From an uncultured Lachnospiraceae bacterium (lineage in GTDB: Bacteria; Bacillota; Clostridia; Lachnospirales; Lachnospiraceae): a stretch of 64,000 nt of DNA. Numbering within the stretch: the stretch's first letter is position 1; every line of letters starts with the position of its first letter. The translations under genes were made by a program, and so were the position numbers. The stretch is from assembly GCA_951800685.1 (NCBI GenBank), contig CATOJY010000001.1, positions 1-64,000 of the forward strand, given 5' to 3'. Positions 1-9,275 of the stretch are shown in pieces. The notes beneath the pieces are model-generated. The model searched no databases. It was not told the origin of the DNA and saw only the letters and a list, made by a program, of their open reading frames with translations.

Positions 1-148
1 GCTACACTGTAGCTTTGATACCTCTATTATACAGCAAATAAACTATTTAGGCTTGTATTTACTACAAAATATATGAACTTTTCAAGGTACTATAGCGGGG
101 CTTTTGACCCCAATATCACTATTATAAAAATACAGGAGGACATCTAAA
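1..148. other. Non-coding stretch before fliE
   Basis: AT-rich sequence with no convincing reading frame. It has a short GGGG/CCCC hairpin around 97-110 and the fliE ribosome site. A TTGACC at 104-109 looks like a -35 box, but I see no -10 box at the right distance, so no promoter is called. The window edge prevents saying what lies upstream. Confidence 0.5.
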
Positions 149-481
149 ATGGAAGGGACATCTTTTATTAACCCTATGAATATGTGGGGGTCACTTGAGG
201 GCATTGGGAAGACTCTCGGAACAGCGGGAACAGCTGAAGCATTATCAGAAAGCAGCGGCATATCCTCATTTTCGGATATTTTCAAGAATGCAATAGACCA
301 GGTAAAGGAAACGGAGCTTGATGTGGAAAGAAAGAAGTATTTGCTGTCAACAGGGCAGTTAGATGATGCGCATACGCTTCCAATAGCAGAAGCGAAAGCT
401 GCACTCAGTTTGGATGTCTTGATATCGCTTCGGAATAAAGCGGTAGAAACTTATAATGAACTTATGAAGATAAGTCTGTAA
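149..481 (+). CDS. fliE: Flagellar hook-basal body protein FliE
   Basis: Small protein (110 aa) that joins the MS ring to the proximal rod and is exported early by the flagellar type III system. The C-terminal half has the family pattern: a LDDAHTL segment followed by a helix ending in RNKAVETYNELMKISL. The start is set by AGGAGG at 133-138. It is the first gene of the long operon here, with fliF directly after it. In most Firmicutes flgB and flgC precede fliE; here the 148 bases upstream hold no gene, and flgC lies far downstream. Confidence 0.95.
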   Translation: MEGTSFINPMNMWGSLEGIGKTLGTAGTAEALSESSGISSFSDIFKNAIDQVKETELDVERKKYLLSTGQLDDAHTLPIAEAKAALSLDVLISLRNKAVETYNELMKISL

Positions 482-513
482 TGAGCGAAATTAGTTAAAG
501 GTTGGTAACGGAT

Positions 514-2196
514 GTGCAGAATCTAAAAGAAAATTGGCAAAAATTATCAGAGAAAACAAGGAAATTGGTAATAGGGCTTACGGCCGGCATGCTGGTTATT
601 GTTGTGGCTGCTGTAATATTGCTGAACCTGACTAAGAATACAGATTACAGTACCCTGTTTACCGGAATGAATCAGGAGGAGGCTCAGGAAGTAGCGGGGC
701 TTCTGAACGAATCGGGCGTGGATTACCGTTATGATGCCCAGAGCGGTACGATTAAAGTACCTCAGTCCCAGGAGAACCAGCTTCGTGTAGATTTGCTCAG
801 CAAGGGATATCCGAAAAGCGGCTTTACATATGACATGCGTCGTGAGAACACGGGGATTATGACTACGGAGTCAGATAAAGAGCAATATACATTGTATGAG
901 CTGCAGGATCGCCTGGGGGCGACTATTCGTCTGTTTGAAGGCGTTACAGATGCGAAGGTGACAATTTCGCCGGGCACGACGCAGAGATACGCGATAGAGG
1001 ATACGTCAGCGGCAGAAGCATCGGCTTCTGTGGTGATAACCATGAACGGTGAGTCCGAGCTGTCGGAGAAAAAAGCGTCGGCTGTTAAAAATCTGGTGGC
1101 AAGGTCTGTCCAGGGAATGACATTTACGAATGTTTCTGTCTTTGATGCAAACACGATGCTTGAGGTAGGAGCAGGAAGTTCTGATACGGATGTTGGAACT
1201 TCGCAGAATCGGACAGCTTTGGAAAGCATGATTGAGAACAATATTGCAACGAACATCCGTCGTGTTCTCGGAAGGCTTTATGGGCAGGAGAATGTAGCTG
1301 TATCAGTAAAAGGAACCCTGAATGTAGAAAGGGTGCTTCAGGAATACACACAGTATAAGGTTCCTGAAAAAAATGATGAAGATGATAAAACCGGACTGCT
1401 TCAGCGGGAGGATCTGCAGGGCGAGCAGTCGTTGATTGGTTCACAGGGCAATGGGGGAATCGTTGGTACAGACGCAAATGCAGATACCCCCAGATATACA
1501 AACGATGACGATGACGACGGGGATAATAATGGATATTCAGACGGAAGTGCGTCAAGGGAATGGCTGTATGATGTTTTGAAAGAACAGAAACAGGTGGATC
1601 CGGGATATCTGGAGAATCTTACCGTAGGCGTTGTGATTGATACGGATGATACCAGGGTATCAGAAAATGATTTGATTGATTTGATAGCAAATTCCGCCGG
1701 AATTTCCCAGGAGGATGCAGACCAGAAAGTATCAATTATACGCGTGCCGATCAATGGGGCAGACGGAACCGCAGAGTCGGGCGATTCTTCTACAGACGAG
1801 CCGGATGAACCGGGCGAGGGAATGAATTGGCTTCCGATTATCATAGCAGGCGCGGTGGCATTGGCAGTACTGCTTCTTCTTGTACTTTTCCTGCTGCTTC
1901 GCAGAGGAAAGAGAAAGCACAAGGCAGAAGGATTAGAAGATATGACAGAAGACGATCTTCCGGTTTCAGTTCTCAGTAATGAAAATGATGATTTCCCGGT
2001 TCGTCCCGGTGAAAGTGTGGCAGGCGGGGCAGGTATGGATGATTTTGATGATGGTTTTGCCGACGAAGAAGCAAACTTTAACATGAGTATGCGCCGCGGG
2101 CTGAAACTGAAAGAGAATGTGAATGAATTTGTGGAGCGCAACCCGCAGATTGCAGCGAAGCTTCTCCAGAGCTGGCTGAAAGAAAATGATGAATGA
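514..2196 (+). CDS. fliF: Flagellar MS-ring protein FliF
   Basis: FliF forms the membrane MS ring, the base on which rod, switch and export gate assemble. The protein has an N-terminal membrane helix (about residues 20-40, VIGLTAGMLVIVVAAVILL), ring-building periplasmic domains, a low-complexity acidic stretch (DDDDDGDNNG), a second membrane helix (IIIAGAVALAVLLLLVLFLLL) and a cytoplasmic tail that should bind FliG (RNPQIAAKLLQSWLKEND). The ORF track starts at TTG 502, which directly abuts AAAGG at 497-501. The in-frame GTG at 514 gives a more usable spacing, so I chose it with modest confidence. fliE ends just upstream. Confidence 0.95.
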   Translation: MQNLKENWQKLSEKTRKLVIGLTAGMLVIVVAAVILLNLTKNTDYSTLFTGMNQEEAQEVAGLLNESGVDYRYDAQSGTIKVPQSQENQLRVDLLSKGYPKSGFTYDMRRENTGIMTTESDKEQYTLYELQDRLGATIRLFEGVTDAKVTISPGTTQRYAIEDTSAAEASASVVITMNGESELSEKKASAVKNLVARSVQGMTFTNVSVFDANTMLEVGAGSSDTDVGTSQNRTALESMIENNIATNIRRVLGRLYGQENVAVSVKGTLNVERVLQEYTQYKVPEKNDEDDKTGLLQREDLQGEQSLIGSQGNGGIVGTDANADTPRYTNDDDDDGDNNGYSDGSASREWLYDVLKEQKQVDPGYLENLTVGVVIDTDDTRVSENDLIDLIANSAGISQEDADQKVSIIRVPINGADGTAESGDSSTDEPDEPGEGMNWLPIIIAGAVALAVLLLLVLFLLLRRGKRKHKAEGLEDMTEDDLPVSVLSNENDDFPVRPGESVAGGAGMDDFDDGFADEEANFNMSMRRGLKLKENVNEFVERNPQIAAKLLQSWLKENDE

Positions 2197-2211
2197 TGAG
2201 GGGTGATGACT

Positions 2212-3258
2212 ATGGACAAGCAGGCAGAATTAAATGAATTTGCAGAAGATGTAAAAAGCTTGAGCAGTAGAGAGAAAGCCGCCCTCGTAGTTGTCTCCCT
2301 TGGATCAGACAGGGCGTCTCAGATTTATAAGTATCTGAGTGAACAGGAAATAGAAGAACTTACCTATGCAGTGGCAGGCATGGGAAAGGCAGACAATAAA
2401 CAGGTAGAGGATACACTGGATGAGTTTTATAAGTTCTGCCTTGCGCATAAGATGATGACAGATGGCGGTATGGAATATGCCCGTGACGTACTGGAAAAAG
2501 CTTTTGGAAGTACTGCTGCCGCAGGGCTTCTGGATAAAGTATCCAGAACACTTCAGTCCAGGCCGTTCAGCTTCTTTATGAAAGGGGATCCGAAAGCTGT
2601 ATTGTCACTGCTGCAGAATGAGCGTTCGCAGGTAATCGCCCTGATTATTTCTTATATGGATCCAGATCAGGCGGCAAAGATTTTGGAGCAGCTTCCAGAG
2701 AGCAAAAGGATTGCGGCATTAGAAAACGTGGCCGGAATGGATAGAGTTTCGCCTGAGGCCATTGCGATTGTAGAAGAAGAAATGCGCCGTAAGTTTTCAG
2801 CTATCACCACGAGCACGGATAACACAAATCTGGGTGGTGTGGATTATGTGGCTGATGTGATGAACCATGTAGACCGCGGTAATGAGCGGAGGATTTTTGA
2901 AGAGCTGGATAAACGGAATCCGAATCTTGCAAAGAGTATCCGCGACAAAATGTTTGTATTTGAGGATATTCTTGGAATGGACAGCCGTTCTGTTCAGCGG
3001 TTTATTAGAGATTGTGATGTTAAAGATGTGGTGTATGCGCTTAAGACTGCATCTGATGAGATGAAGGATATTTTCTTCGAAAACATGTCCAAACGTATGG
3101 CTGACAGCGTCCGTGAGGATTTGGAGATTACTACAAATGTAAGATTGAAAGAAGTAGAGGAAGCGCAGCAGCGTATCGTCACGCTTATCAGGGATCTCGA
3201 AGAACAGGGAGAGGTAATTATCAAGAAGGGAGGCAGTGACGATGACATTCTCGTCTAG
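2212..3258 (+). CDS. fliG: Flagellar motor switch protein FliG
   Basis: FliG is the rotor component that touches MotA and generates torque on the cytoplasmic face of the MS ring. The N-terminal domain has SREKAALVVVSLG. The middle domain carries MDPDQAAKILEQLPE. The C-terminal torque helix is visible as SVQRFIRDCDVKDVVYALK, with the alternating charges expected. The first in-frame codon is GTG 2203, but GAGGGGTG at 2198-2205 points to ATG 2212. About 349 aa, normal for the family. It overlaps the start of fliH by some 17 bases, which suggests translational coupling. Confidence 0.96.
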   Translation: MDKQAELNEFAEDVKSLSSREKAALVVVSLGSDRASQIYKYLSEQEIEELTYAVAGMGKADNKQVEDTLDEFYKFCLAHKMMTDGGMEYARDVLEKAFGSTAAAGLLDKVSRTLQSRPFSFFMKGDPKAVLSLLQNERSQVIALIISYMDPDQAAKILEQLPESKRIAALENVAGMDRVSPEAIAIVEEEMRRKFSAITTSTDNTNLGGVDYVADVMNHVDRGNERRIFEELDKRNPNLAKSIRDKMFVFEDILGMDSRSVQRFIRDCDVKDVVYALKTASDEMKDIFFENMSKRMADSVREDLEITTNVRLKEVEEAQQRIVTLIRDLEEQGEVIIKKGGSDDDILV

Positions 3259-4063
3259 CCGTATCATAAAAGCAGGGATTGTTTCACAGTCCGTGGGAGT
3301 AAAATCGTTTGAACTTCCTTCTATGGCGGCAGATACAAATGGAAAAGGTAAAAGTCCGGTTTTTCCGGATTTTTACCTGAACACTTCTGCAGAAGAAGCG
3401 CTTCCCGAAGAAGAATGTGAAGAAGAGCAGGAAGACCTGAAGGAAAAAGAAAAAGAGCGTTATCTGGCAGAGGTACAGGAAGAGGCAGAGGCAATCCTGC
3501 AGGAAGCCCGGGCTGAGGCAGAGAGAATGAAAGAAGAAGCTCTGCGCCGCGGTCAGGAAGAAGGTTATGAGATTGGATTCCGTGAAGGACAAAGCAGGGC
3601 TTATTCTGACTATAAAGCCGAGATGGATGCAGAAACTTCCAAGTTTCACAGGGAAATGGAAACAGCCCTGAAGGATGTAAGCCGGGCGAAAGAGACAGTC
3701 CTGGAAAAATATCTTGAGGAGTTGAAAGACTGTTCTATTGCAATTGCAGAAAAAGTTATGCATATCAGCTTGAAATCTAGCGGTGAAGTTATTAAACGGA
3801 TGATTGTTGCCGCTACGGAAAAACTCAAGAAAAAAGAATGGGTAAAAATTTACATGGGTAAATATGATTATGATATGATGATAGAAGCGGATGCAAATAT
3901 GGTTCAGGAACTCATGCATTTATCGAACAATATTAAGTTTGTTGTGATGGAGCAGGAGGAGCCGGGCAATTGTATCATAGAAATGCCGGATGAAATCATT
4001 GATGTAAGTGTAAATACCCAGATGGAAAATTTGAAAGATATCTTGGGAAATGTGAGGGTTTAG
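3242..4063 (+). CDS. fliH: Flagellar assembly protein FliH
   Basis: FliH holds the FliI ATPase at the export gate and limits its activity. The sequence is typical: a poorly conserved N-terminus, a highly charged helical middle (EAEAILQEARAEAERMKEEA) with GxxxG-like spacing in EEGYEIGFREGQ, and a V-ATPase E-subunit-like C-terminal half (IAIAEKVMHISL). GGGAGG at 3228-3233 selects ATG 3242 over GTG 3236. The gene overlaps the 3' end of fliG and is followed closely by fliI, its partner. Confidence 0.92.
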   Translation: MTFSSSRIIKAGIVSQSVGVKSFELPSMAADTNGKGKSPVFPDFYLNTSAEEALPEEECEEEQEDLKEKEKERYLAEVQEEAEAILQEARAEAERMKEEALRRGQEEGYEIGFREGQSRAYSDYKAEMDAETSKFHREMETALKDVSRAKETVLEKYLEELKDCSIAIAEKVMHISLKSSGEVIKRMIVAATEKLKKKEWVKIYMGKYDYDMMIEADANMVQELMHLSNNIKFVVMEQEEPGNCIIEMPDEIIDVSVNTQMENLKDILGNVRV

Positions 4064-4069
4064 CCGGGT

Positions 4070-5371
4070 ATGTTTGAAAAAGTAACACAGCAGGTCATGA
4101 AAGCTGAGACAGTGAGCCACATTGGAAAGATTGAAAATGTAGTGGGAATGTCTATGGAAGCTTCAGGAGGAAAGTCAAGCATTGGTGACATTGTAATGAT
4201 ATACAATGAAGAGCAGAACCGACAGATACCTGCTGAAGTTGTAGGATTTAAAGGTGACAGAATCCAGCTCATGACATATGAAGATATGGGCGGCATCACA
4301 TCAGGGAGTTTTGTGCGGAATACAAAGCATAAGCTGAGGGTTCCTGTAGGAGACTTTCTGAAAGGCAGGATTATCAATGCCTTGGGCGAGCCAATAGATG
4401 ATAAGGGAAAGTTTGAGGCGTTCAAATATTATACAGTTAATAGTAACTATACAAATCCGCTGACCAGACCGCCCATCAGAGAGCGGCTGGAGTTTGGCAT
4501 TAAGGCCATTGATGGCCTGAATACAATTGGAAAAGGACAGAGAATAGGAATTTTCGCAGGCTCGGGCGTTGGAAAAAGTACCTTGATGGGCATGATTGCA
4601 AGGAATGTCAAGACAGATATTAATGTGATTGCCCTGGTAGGGGAGCGAGGCCGTGAGGTTTTGGAATTTATGCAAAAGGATTTGGGTGAAGAGGGAATGC
4701 GCCGTTCCGTACTGGTGGTGGCGACATCCGACCAGCCCGCCATGCTTCGGATGAAATGTCCTTTAGTGGCGACTACAATCGCAGAGTATTTCAAAGACCA
4801 GGGGTATGATGTGCTTTTGATGATGGATTCTCTGACACGATATGCCATGGCACAGAGGGAGATTGGGCTTGCGATTGGGGAACCGCCTATTGCAAGGGGA
4901 TATACTCCCTCAATTTATGCAGAGTTTCCGAAACTTTTAGAGCGAAGCGGTAATTTTGGCAAAGGTTCTATTACCGGAGTTTACACAGTTTTGGTAGAGG
5001 GTGATGATACAAACGAGCCGATTGCCGATACTGTCAGGGGTATTCTGGACGGGCATATTGTGCTGAGCCGTCAGTTGGCAAATGAGAATCATTTTCCGGC
5101 CATAGACATTGGAGCGAGTATATCTCGTCTTATGGTTGAAATTGTATCACGGGGACATCACGATACAGCGTCAAAGTTTCGGAATATGTTGAGTCTTTAT
5201 CAGAAAAATGCAGACCTTATCGCGATTGGCGCTTATAAAAAAGGAACAAACGCCGCATTAGATGAGGCGGTATCAAAAATCAACAGAATCAACGCTTTTC
5301 TAATGCAGGGGATAGAAGAAAAATTCTCTTATGATGAAATCGTACAGTTAATGGAGCGTATTGTAGGATAG
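4070..5371 (+). CDS. fliI: Flagellum-specific ATPase FliI
   Basis: FliI is the F1-like ATPase of the flagellar export apparatus, acting as a hexamer with FliH and FliJ. The Walker A motif GSGVGKST is near residues 163-170. The Walker B region LLMMDSLTRYAMAQREI is near 248. The typical GEPPIARGYTPSIYAEFPKLLERSG follows. 433 aa matches the family. It starts six bases after fliH. A 94-base spacer with a repeat and a small hairpin separates it from fliJ. Confidence 0.97.
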   Translation: MFEKVTQQVMKAETVSHIGKIENVVGMSMEASGGKSSIGDIVMIYNEEQNRQIPAEVVGFKGDRIQLMTYEDMGGITSGSFVRNTKHKLRVPVGDFLKGRIINALGEPIDDKGKFEAFKYYTVNSNYTNPLTRPPIRERLEFGIKAIDGLNTIGKGQRIGIFAGSGVGKSTLMGMIARNVKTDINVIALVGERGREVLEFMQKDLGEEGMRRSVLVVATSDQPAMLRMKCPLVATTIAEYFKDQGYDVLLMMDSLTRYAMAQREIGLAIGEPPIARGYTPSIYAEFPKLLERSGNFGKGSITGVYTVLVEGDDTNEPIADTVRGILDGHIVLSRQLANENHFPAIDIGASISRLMVEIVSRGHHDTASKFRNMLSLYQKNADLIAIGAYKKGTNAALDEAVSKINRINAFLMQGIEEKFSYDEIVQLMERIVG

Positions 5372-5459
5372 ATGATGCAGTAAATGCGTGAGAAAGAGAA
5401 AAGTTTGGAACTAACCTTCCAAATCTACCAGGATGACGCAGCAAGTGCGTCAGAAAGAG
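5371..5459 (+). repeat. Imperfect direct repeat around the fliI-fliJ junction
   Basis: Two related 28-base copies occur at 5371-5398 (GATGATGCAGTAAATGCGTG...) and 5432-5459 (GATGACGCAGCAAGTGCGTC...), both ending AGAAAGAG. Between them TTTGGAA-CTAACC-TTCCAAA (5404-5423) can form a 7-bp hairpin. It lies in the spacer before the fliJ ribosome site, so the hairpin could affect fliJ translation or mRNA processing. That role is inference only. Confidence 0.6.
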
Positions 5460-5465
5460 GAAAGC

Positions 5466-5906
5466 ATGAAGAAATTTCAATATCGTCTGGAAACGGTACT
5501 GAGATATAAGAGCCAGGTGCTAGATGACCTAAAGGTGCAGCACGCGGCAATTCTCCAGAGTGTAAACCGGAAGCAAGAGGAGATTAATCAGCTGAATCAG
5601 AGACTGGCAGAATATGGTTCAGATTTTGATAAGAAAAAATCAACAGGCGCTTCTATAGAAGATTTCAAAATGTTTGACATATGTATTTCCCGTATGGAGG
5701 AATGCATTGACACCGAGAAAGAAAAGCTGAAAGAGCTGCAGATAAAAGAGCAGAAAAAAAAAGAAGAGGTTATTGAGGCAAAGACAGATACTTCTAAATT
5801 TGAAAAGCTGAAAGAAAAGAAAGTTGAGGAATACAACAAGGCCGCCGCAAAAGAGGAAGAATCTTTTATTGAAGAGTTTGTCATACGGGGGCTTGGTGAA
5901 ACATAG
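5466..5906 (+). CDS. fliJ: Flagellar export protein FliJ
   Basis: FliJ is a coiled-coil stalk protein that fits in the FliI ring and recycles export chaperones. The N-terminus KKFQYRLETVLRYKSQVLDDLK is the family signature. The rest is charged and helical with many E/K heptads (KEKLKELQIKEQKKKEEV). The ORF track runs upstream to 5433, but the FliJ homology begins at ATG 5466, preceded by GAAAGAGGAAAG. 146 aa is normal. It follows fliI, as in most Firmicutes. Confidence 0.92.
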   Translation: MKKFQYRLETVLRYKSQVLDDLKVQHAAILQSVNRKQEEINQLNQRLAEYGSDFDKKKSTGASIEDFKMFDICISRMEECIDTEKEKLKELQIKEQKKKEEVIEAKTDTSKFEKLKEKKVEEYNKAAAKEEESFIEEFVIRGLGET

Positions 5907-5965
5907 GTAATCTCAGGGCAACCTGTTGATTATATACATATAATATAAAGAAAGGAGGGAAAAAG

Positions 5966-7075
5966 ATGACAGGGACCGAAAGAGTGCAGTCCTTTAACCG
6001 CATGCAGGGCACCGGGAGTACAAATAAGGCAGGCAGCAAGGAGAGTGCTTCAGCAGGCGTGGAGGGCATTTTTGAGAGACTTCTCCAGGAAAGGCAGAAC
6101 GCCGTGGATGAAACAGAAAATAAGAAAGATACGGTTCAGTCAGAAGGAAAACAAGACACAAAAGAAGCAGGAGACAGCAAGGCAGCGCAGACAGAGAAAA
6201 CAGAGTCTCAGCAAACAGGGGATAAGAAAGCGGAAAGTGTATCAGAAACCCAGGAAACAGGCGCCGAAGAGGTATTGACGGCACAGATGCTGGGAGCAGC
6301 TTATCTGCTGAATGAGACAGAGCTTCTCGAGTTGCCGGAGGAAGTCGCAGCAGTTGAGGATGACGGCGCTGCGGGCGTGTATGGTGTGGAAGGAGTATTT
6401 GTAAGCCAGGCAGAAGAAAAGCCGGCGGAAAATATGCCAATGCAGTCTGTAGAAGGAAATGTTCAAACAGTTTCCGTACATGAGCAGATAGATATGCCTG
6501 CTGCAAAAGCAGAGACAGTTTCAGGAAGAGCAGAAGCGAATGTTGTAAAAGAGGCTGGAAATCGTCCCCACGAAGAGGGAATGTTCCAGGCAGAGACAGC
6601 AGTACAGGCGTCAGGAAATGATATCCGGCAGGAAGCACAAGCTGAAACTGCGGCAGTGAAAGACATTTCTGTTCCGGTAAAGACGACAGAAAATACTCTG
6701 GCACCGGATATCGCTAAAACGATGGCAGCGCGGATGCCTGCGGATAACGGGACGCTAACCCTGGAGCTGGAACCGGCATCACTGGGAAAGCTTACGATAC
6801 GCATGACCTATGAAGCAGGAAAAGCAGTTGTGTCTATTATGGCAACAAACACCAGGACACTGGAGCTCTTAAGTCAGAGAAGCGGAGAAATTGCAGCAAT
6901 TCTGGAGGAGCGCACAGGGCAGGAAACCGTTGTACAGCCATACCAGCCGAGTGAAGAGGGAGCTTACTATGAGCAGAACCAGGAAAGCGGCAGGGAGAGG
7001 CAGCAGCAAGAACAGAGAAAAGAAAACAAGGAAACAGATTCCTTTATGCAGCAGCTTCGGCTGGGATTAATTTAA
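5966..7075 (+). CDS. fliK: Flagellar hook-length control protein FliK
   Basis: FliK measures the hook and triggers the export switch through FlhB. The N-terminal two thirds is low-complexity and rich in E, K, A and Q, as in secreted FliK rulers. The C-terminal domain (about residues 250-330) has the conserved LTLELEPASLGKLTIRM core followed by QTVVQPY-like sequence. AAAGGAGGG at 5951-5959 gives the start. It sits between fliJ and flgD. A second FliK-like protein is encoded at 33686. Confidence 0.9.
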   Translation: MTGTERVQSFNRMQGTGSTNKAGSKESASAGVEGIFERLLQERQNAVDETENKKDTVQSEGKQDTKEAGDSKAAQTEKTESQQTGDKKAESVSETQETGAEEVLTAQMLGAAYLLNETELLELPEEVAAVEDDGAAGVYGVEGVFVSQAEEKPAENMPMQSVEGNVQTVSVHEQIDMPAAKAETVSGRAEANVVKEAGNRPHEEGMFQAETAVQASGNDIRQEAQAETAAVKDISVPVKTTENTLAPDIAKTMAARMPADNGTLTLELEPASLGKLTIRMTYEAGKAVVSIMATNTRTLELLSQRSGEIAAILEERTGQETVVQPYQPSEEGAYYEQNQESGRERQQQEQRKENKETDSFMQQLRLGLI

Positions 7076-7099
7076 CATACGAACAGAAAGGGGAATACA

Positions 7100-7642
7100 A
7101 TGGCAGACTTATCATCAGTTGGAGTGGCAAGTAATCCGTATGCAGGCAGTACATTTACAGCGGCAACGACGGATAAGAATACCCTGAGCATGTCAGATTA
7201 TTTTCAGCTCATGGCAGTCCAGCTCCAGAATCAGGATATGACAAATCCTATGGACAGCGGCGATATGATGGCGCAGATGGTTCAGATGGGAATGATGCAG
7301 GCCATGACTACCATGACGGAGGCGATAGATAATTCTACCGCAGTTTCTACGCAGACCTATGCGGCAAGCATGATTGGGCAGGAAATAACCGTAGCAGTCA
7401 CAGAGAAAGATGCGGCAGGACGCGAGACTCCGGTAGGGGTAAAATATGGCAAGGTAGTATCTGTAGACTTTACAAGCGGGATGCCTACTATCCGGCTGGA
7501 GAATGATCCAAAAGATTATTCTATGTCTTATATATTAGGAGTAGGGAAATTAGATGATCCGTATAAAGAGCCTGATACAGACGGTAAAGATGACGAAGAG
7601 GACAGCGGCAACAAAGATGATACCGGCACTGAGAAAGTTTAG
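7100..7642 (+). CDS. flgD: Flagellar hook capping protein FlgD
   Basis: FlgD caps the growing hook so that FlgE subunits can polymerise. The N-terminal domain has the expected LSMSDYFQLMAVQLQNQDMTNPMD and a Met/Gln-rich stretch (MAQMVQMGMMQAM). The protein ends in an acidic, poorly ordered tail (DGKDDEEDSGNKDD). At 180 aa it is shorter than enterobacterial FlgD and similar to clostridial ones. It is directly followed by the TIGR02530-type gene and flgE, the usual order. Confidence 0.92.
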   Translation: MADLSSVGVASNPYAGSTFTAATTDKNTLSMSDYFQLMAVQLQNQDMTNPMDSGDMMAQMVQMGMMQAMTTMTEAIDNSTAVSTQTYAASMIGQEITVAVTEKDAAGRETPVGVKYGKVVSVDFTSGMPTIRLENDPKDYSMSYILGVGKLDDPYKEPDTDGKDDEEDSGNKDDTGTEKV

Positions 7643-7693
7643 CGTTTGAGAGGGAGCAGTTATTAAAAGCGGATGGCTGGAAAGGAAGGAACT

Positions 7694-8080
7694 ATGGACA
7701 TGAATCGGTTAGGAAACCTGGGAATCGTCCAGACCGATATTTCCGCTCAGCCTGCCAGAACGGCACAGCAGGCGAAAAAAGGAACCGGGCTTGATTTTCA
7801 GACAATGCTTCAGGAGCGGGCCGGGGAGAGCCTGAATTTTTCCAAGCATGCCGCAAAGCGTTTGGAAGAGCGGGGGATTGACATGGACAGCCGTCTTATG
7901 AATGATTTGGAGAATGCAGTGGAAGGCGCAAGGAAGAAAGGAGCCAGGGAACTGGCTGTTATCGGAGCGAAAGGCGTATTCATTGTAAATGTCCCCAATA
8001 ATGTGGTGGTGACCACCATGTCCCAGGAAGATATGAAACAGAGAGTATTTACAAATATTGATAGTGCCGTCTTGATGTAG
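7694..8080 (+). CDS. Flagellar operon protein, TIGR02530 type
   Basis: Small conserved protein found between flgD and flgE in many Firmicutes; its exact role is not known to me. The core LNFSKHAAKRLEERGI and the later AVIGAKGVFIVNVPNNVVVTTM match this group. The ORF track begins at 7673, but AAAGGAAGGA at 7681-7690 and the protein pattern favour ATG 7694 (128 aa). Its position suggests a role in hook assembly. Confidence 0.85.
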   Translation: MDMNRLGNLGIVQTDISAQPARTAQQAKKGTGLDFQTMLQERAGESLNFSKHAAKRLEERGIDMDSRLMNDLENAVEGARKKGARELAVIGAKGVFIVNVPNNVVVTTMSQEDMKQRVFTNIDSAVLM

Positions 8081-8153
8081 CAGGACCGTAAGGGTGCTTA
8101 TCTGCCAGCCTGAAGCGCAGGCAGAGCGGACGGCGGAAAGGATTGAAAAGAAA

Positions 8154-9230
8154 ATGTTAAGAGCAATGGATTCAGCAGTGGCAGGTCTTCGTGCCCATCA
8201 GAATAAACTTGACGTAATCGGAAATAACCTGGCAAACGTAAATACAGCAGGTTACAAGACCCAGAGTTACAATTTCCAGGAGGCTATGTATCAGACGTCT
8301 ACCCAGTCCACGGCAGGAAGTACGCAGCCGGGACAGACTATGGGCGGTGCAAATGCGGCTCAGTACGGATATGGTTCTCTGATGGGATCTATCAGTATGG
8401 ATATGACAGAGAGTACGCCTACCTATACAGGTAAATTTGACGCGCATATCTGTGGTATGGGATTTTTCATCACACTGGCACAGATTAAGCCGGACGGTGT
8501 AGATGCGGCTGCTATGAAAACAGAAGATTTTGCTTATACCCGCGTGGGACAGTTCAAGCTGAACAGCGACGGATATGTAGTGGATTCCCAGAACAACTTT
8601 GTGTATGGCTTTGTAAGCATGGACAATGGAAAAACCTTCAGCGACGGCGGTACCGGAACGACATCTGCAGACCAGACATGTACAGTACAGGTACAGGACG
8701 GTGTGGACGCAGACGGAAAGCCGATTATGAGGGATGAGACAATTACAGTACCTAAGGGTAAGTTAGTTCCTCTGCGTGTACCGTCTTCTATAGATTTTAC
8801 GGATCCAAATGCTCCAAAAGTCAATATTGATAACAGTGGAGCTGCACAGGAAATGATTGTTACCAGCACAACGATCAATAATGCAGGCGAGATTACCGTA
8901 AAAGTACAGTCAGACGATCCGGCGCAGGATGGTAAGGTAGTCAGCATCGGTAAGATAGCAATCGCTTCTTTCCAGAACCCGGAGGGTCTCAGCAAGGGAG
9001 GAAACAATACTTTTAACGCGAAGGAGAACGACAACACTGGTGAAGCAAGCGCTACAGTACCGGGCGGTTCGACCCCAATGCTTATGGGAGGATACGTGGA
9101 GGGTTCCAACGTAGATATGGCGAATGAGTTCGTGCAGATGATTACTACTCAGAGAGGTTTCCAGGCAAATTCAAAAATCATTACTGTTAGTGACGAAATT
9201 TTGAATGAGCTTGTAAATATGAAACGATAA
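8154..9230 (+). CDS. flgE: Flagellar hook protein FlgE
   Basis: FlgE is the structural subunit of the hook. The N-terminus MLRAMDSAVAGLRAHQNKLD and NNLANVNTAGYKT is the rod/hook signature, and the C-terminus (EFVQMITTQRGFQANSKIITVSDEIL) is the matching D0 helix. The ORF track extends to GTG 8094, but homology begins at ATG 8154. The central domain is small. It follows flgD and the TIGR02530-type gene. Confidence 0.95.
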   Translation: MLRAMDSAVAGLRAHQNKLDVIGNNLANVNTAGYKTQSYNFQEAMYQTSTQSTAGSTQPGQTMGGANAAQYGYGSLMGSISMDMTESTPTYTGKFDAHICGMGFFITLAQIKPDGVDAAAMKTEDFAYTRVGQFKLNSDGYVVDSQNNFVYGFVSMDNGKTFSDGGTGTTSADQTCTVQVQDGVDADGKPIMRDETITVPKGKLVPLRVPSSIDFTDPNAPKVNIDNSGAAQEMIVTSTTINNAGEITVKVQSDDPAQDGKVVSIGKIAIASFQNPEGLSKGGNNTFNAKENDNTGEASATVPGGSTPMLMGGYVEGSNVDMANEFVQMITTQRGFQANSKIITVSDEILNELVNMKR

Positions 9231-9233
9231 GGC

Positions 9234-9262
9234 TTGTGTTGAATTCAAAAAAATAGTATAAT
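9234..9262 (+). promoter_or_regulatory. Candidate sigma-A promoter before flbD-motAB
   Basis: TTGTGT (9234-9239), a 17-base spacer and a perfect TATAAT (9257-9262) lie immediately after the flgE stop codon. This would allow flbD, motA, motB and later genes to be transcribed independently of the upstream operon promoter. It is read from sequence only. Confidence 0.55.
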
Positions 9263-9275
9263 GAAAAATAAGTGA

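Noticed and set aside
104-131. TTGACC -35 box before fliE
   Set aside because: No -10 sequence at 16-18 bases; the nearest TTATAA is only 12 bases away.
1401-2219. 272-aa - strand ORF inside fliF
   Set aside because: Ser-rich antisense shadow of the fliF 3' half; fliF is certain.
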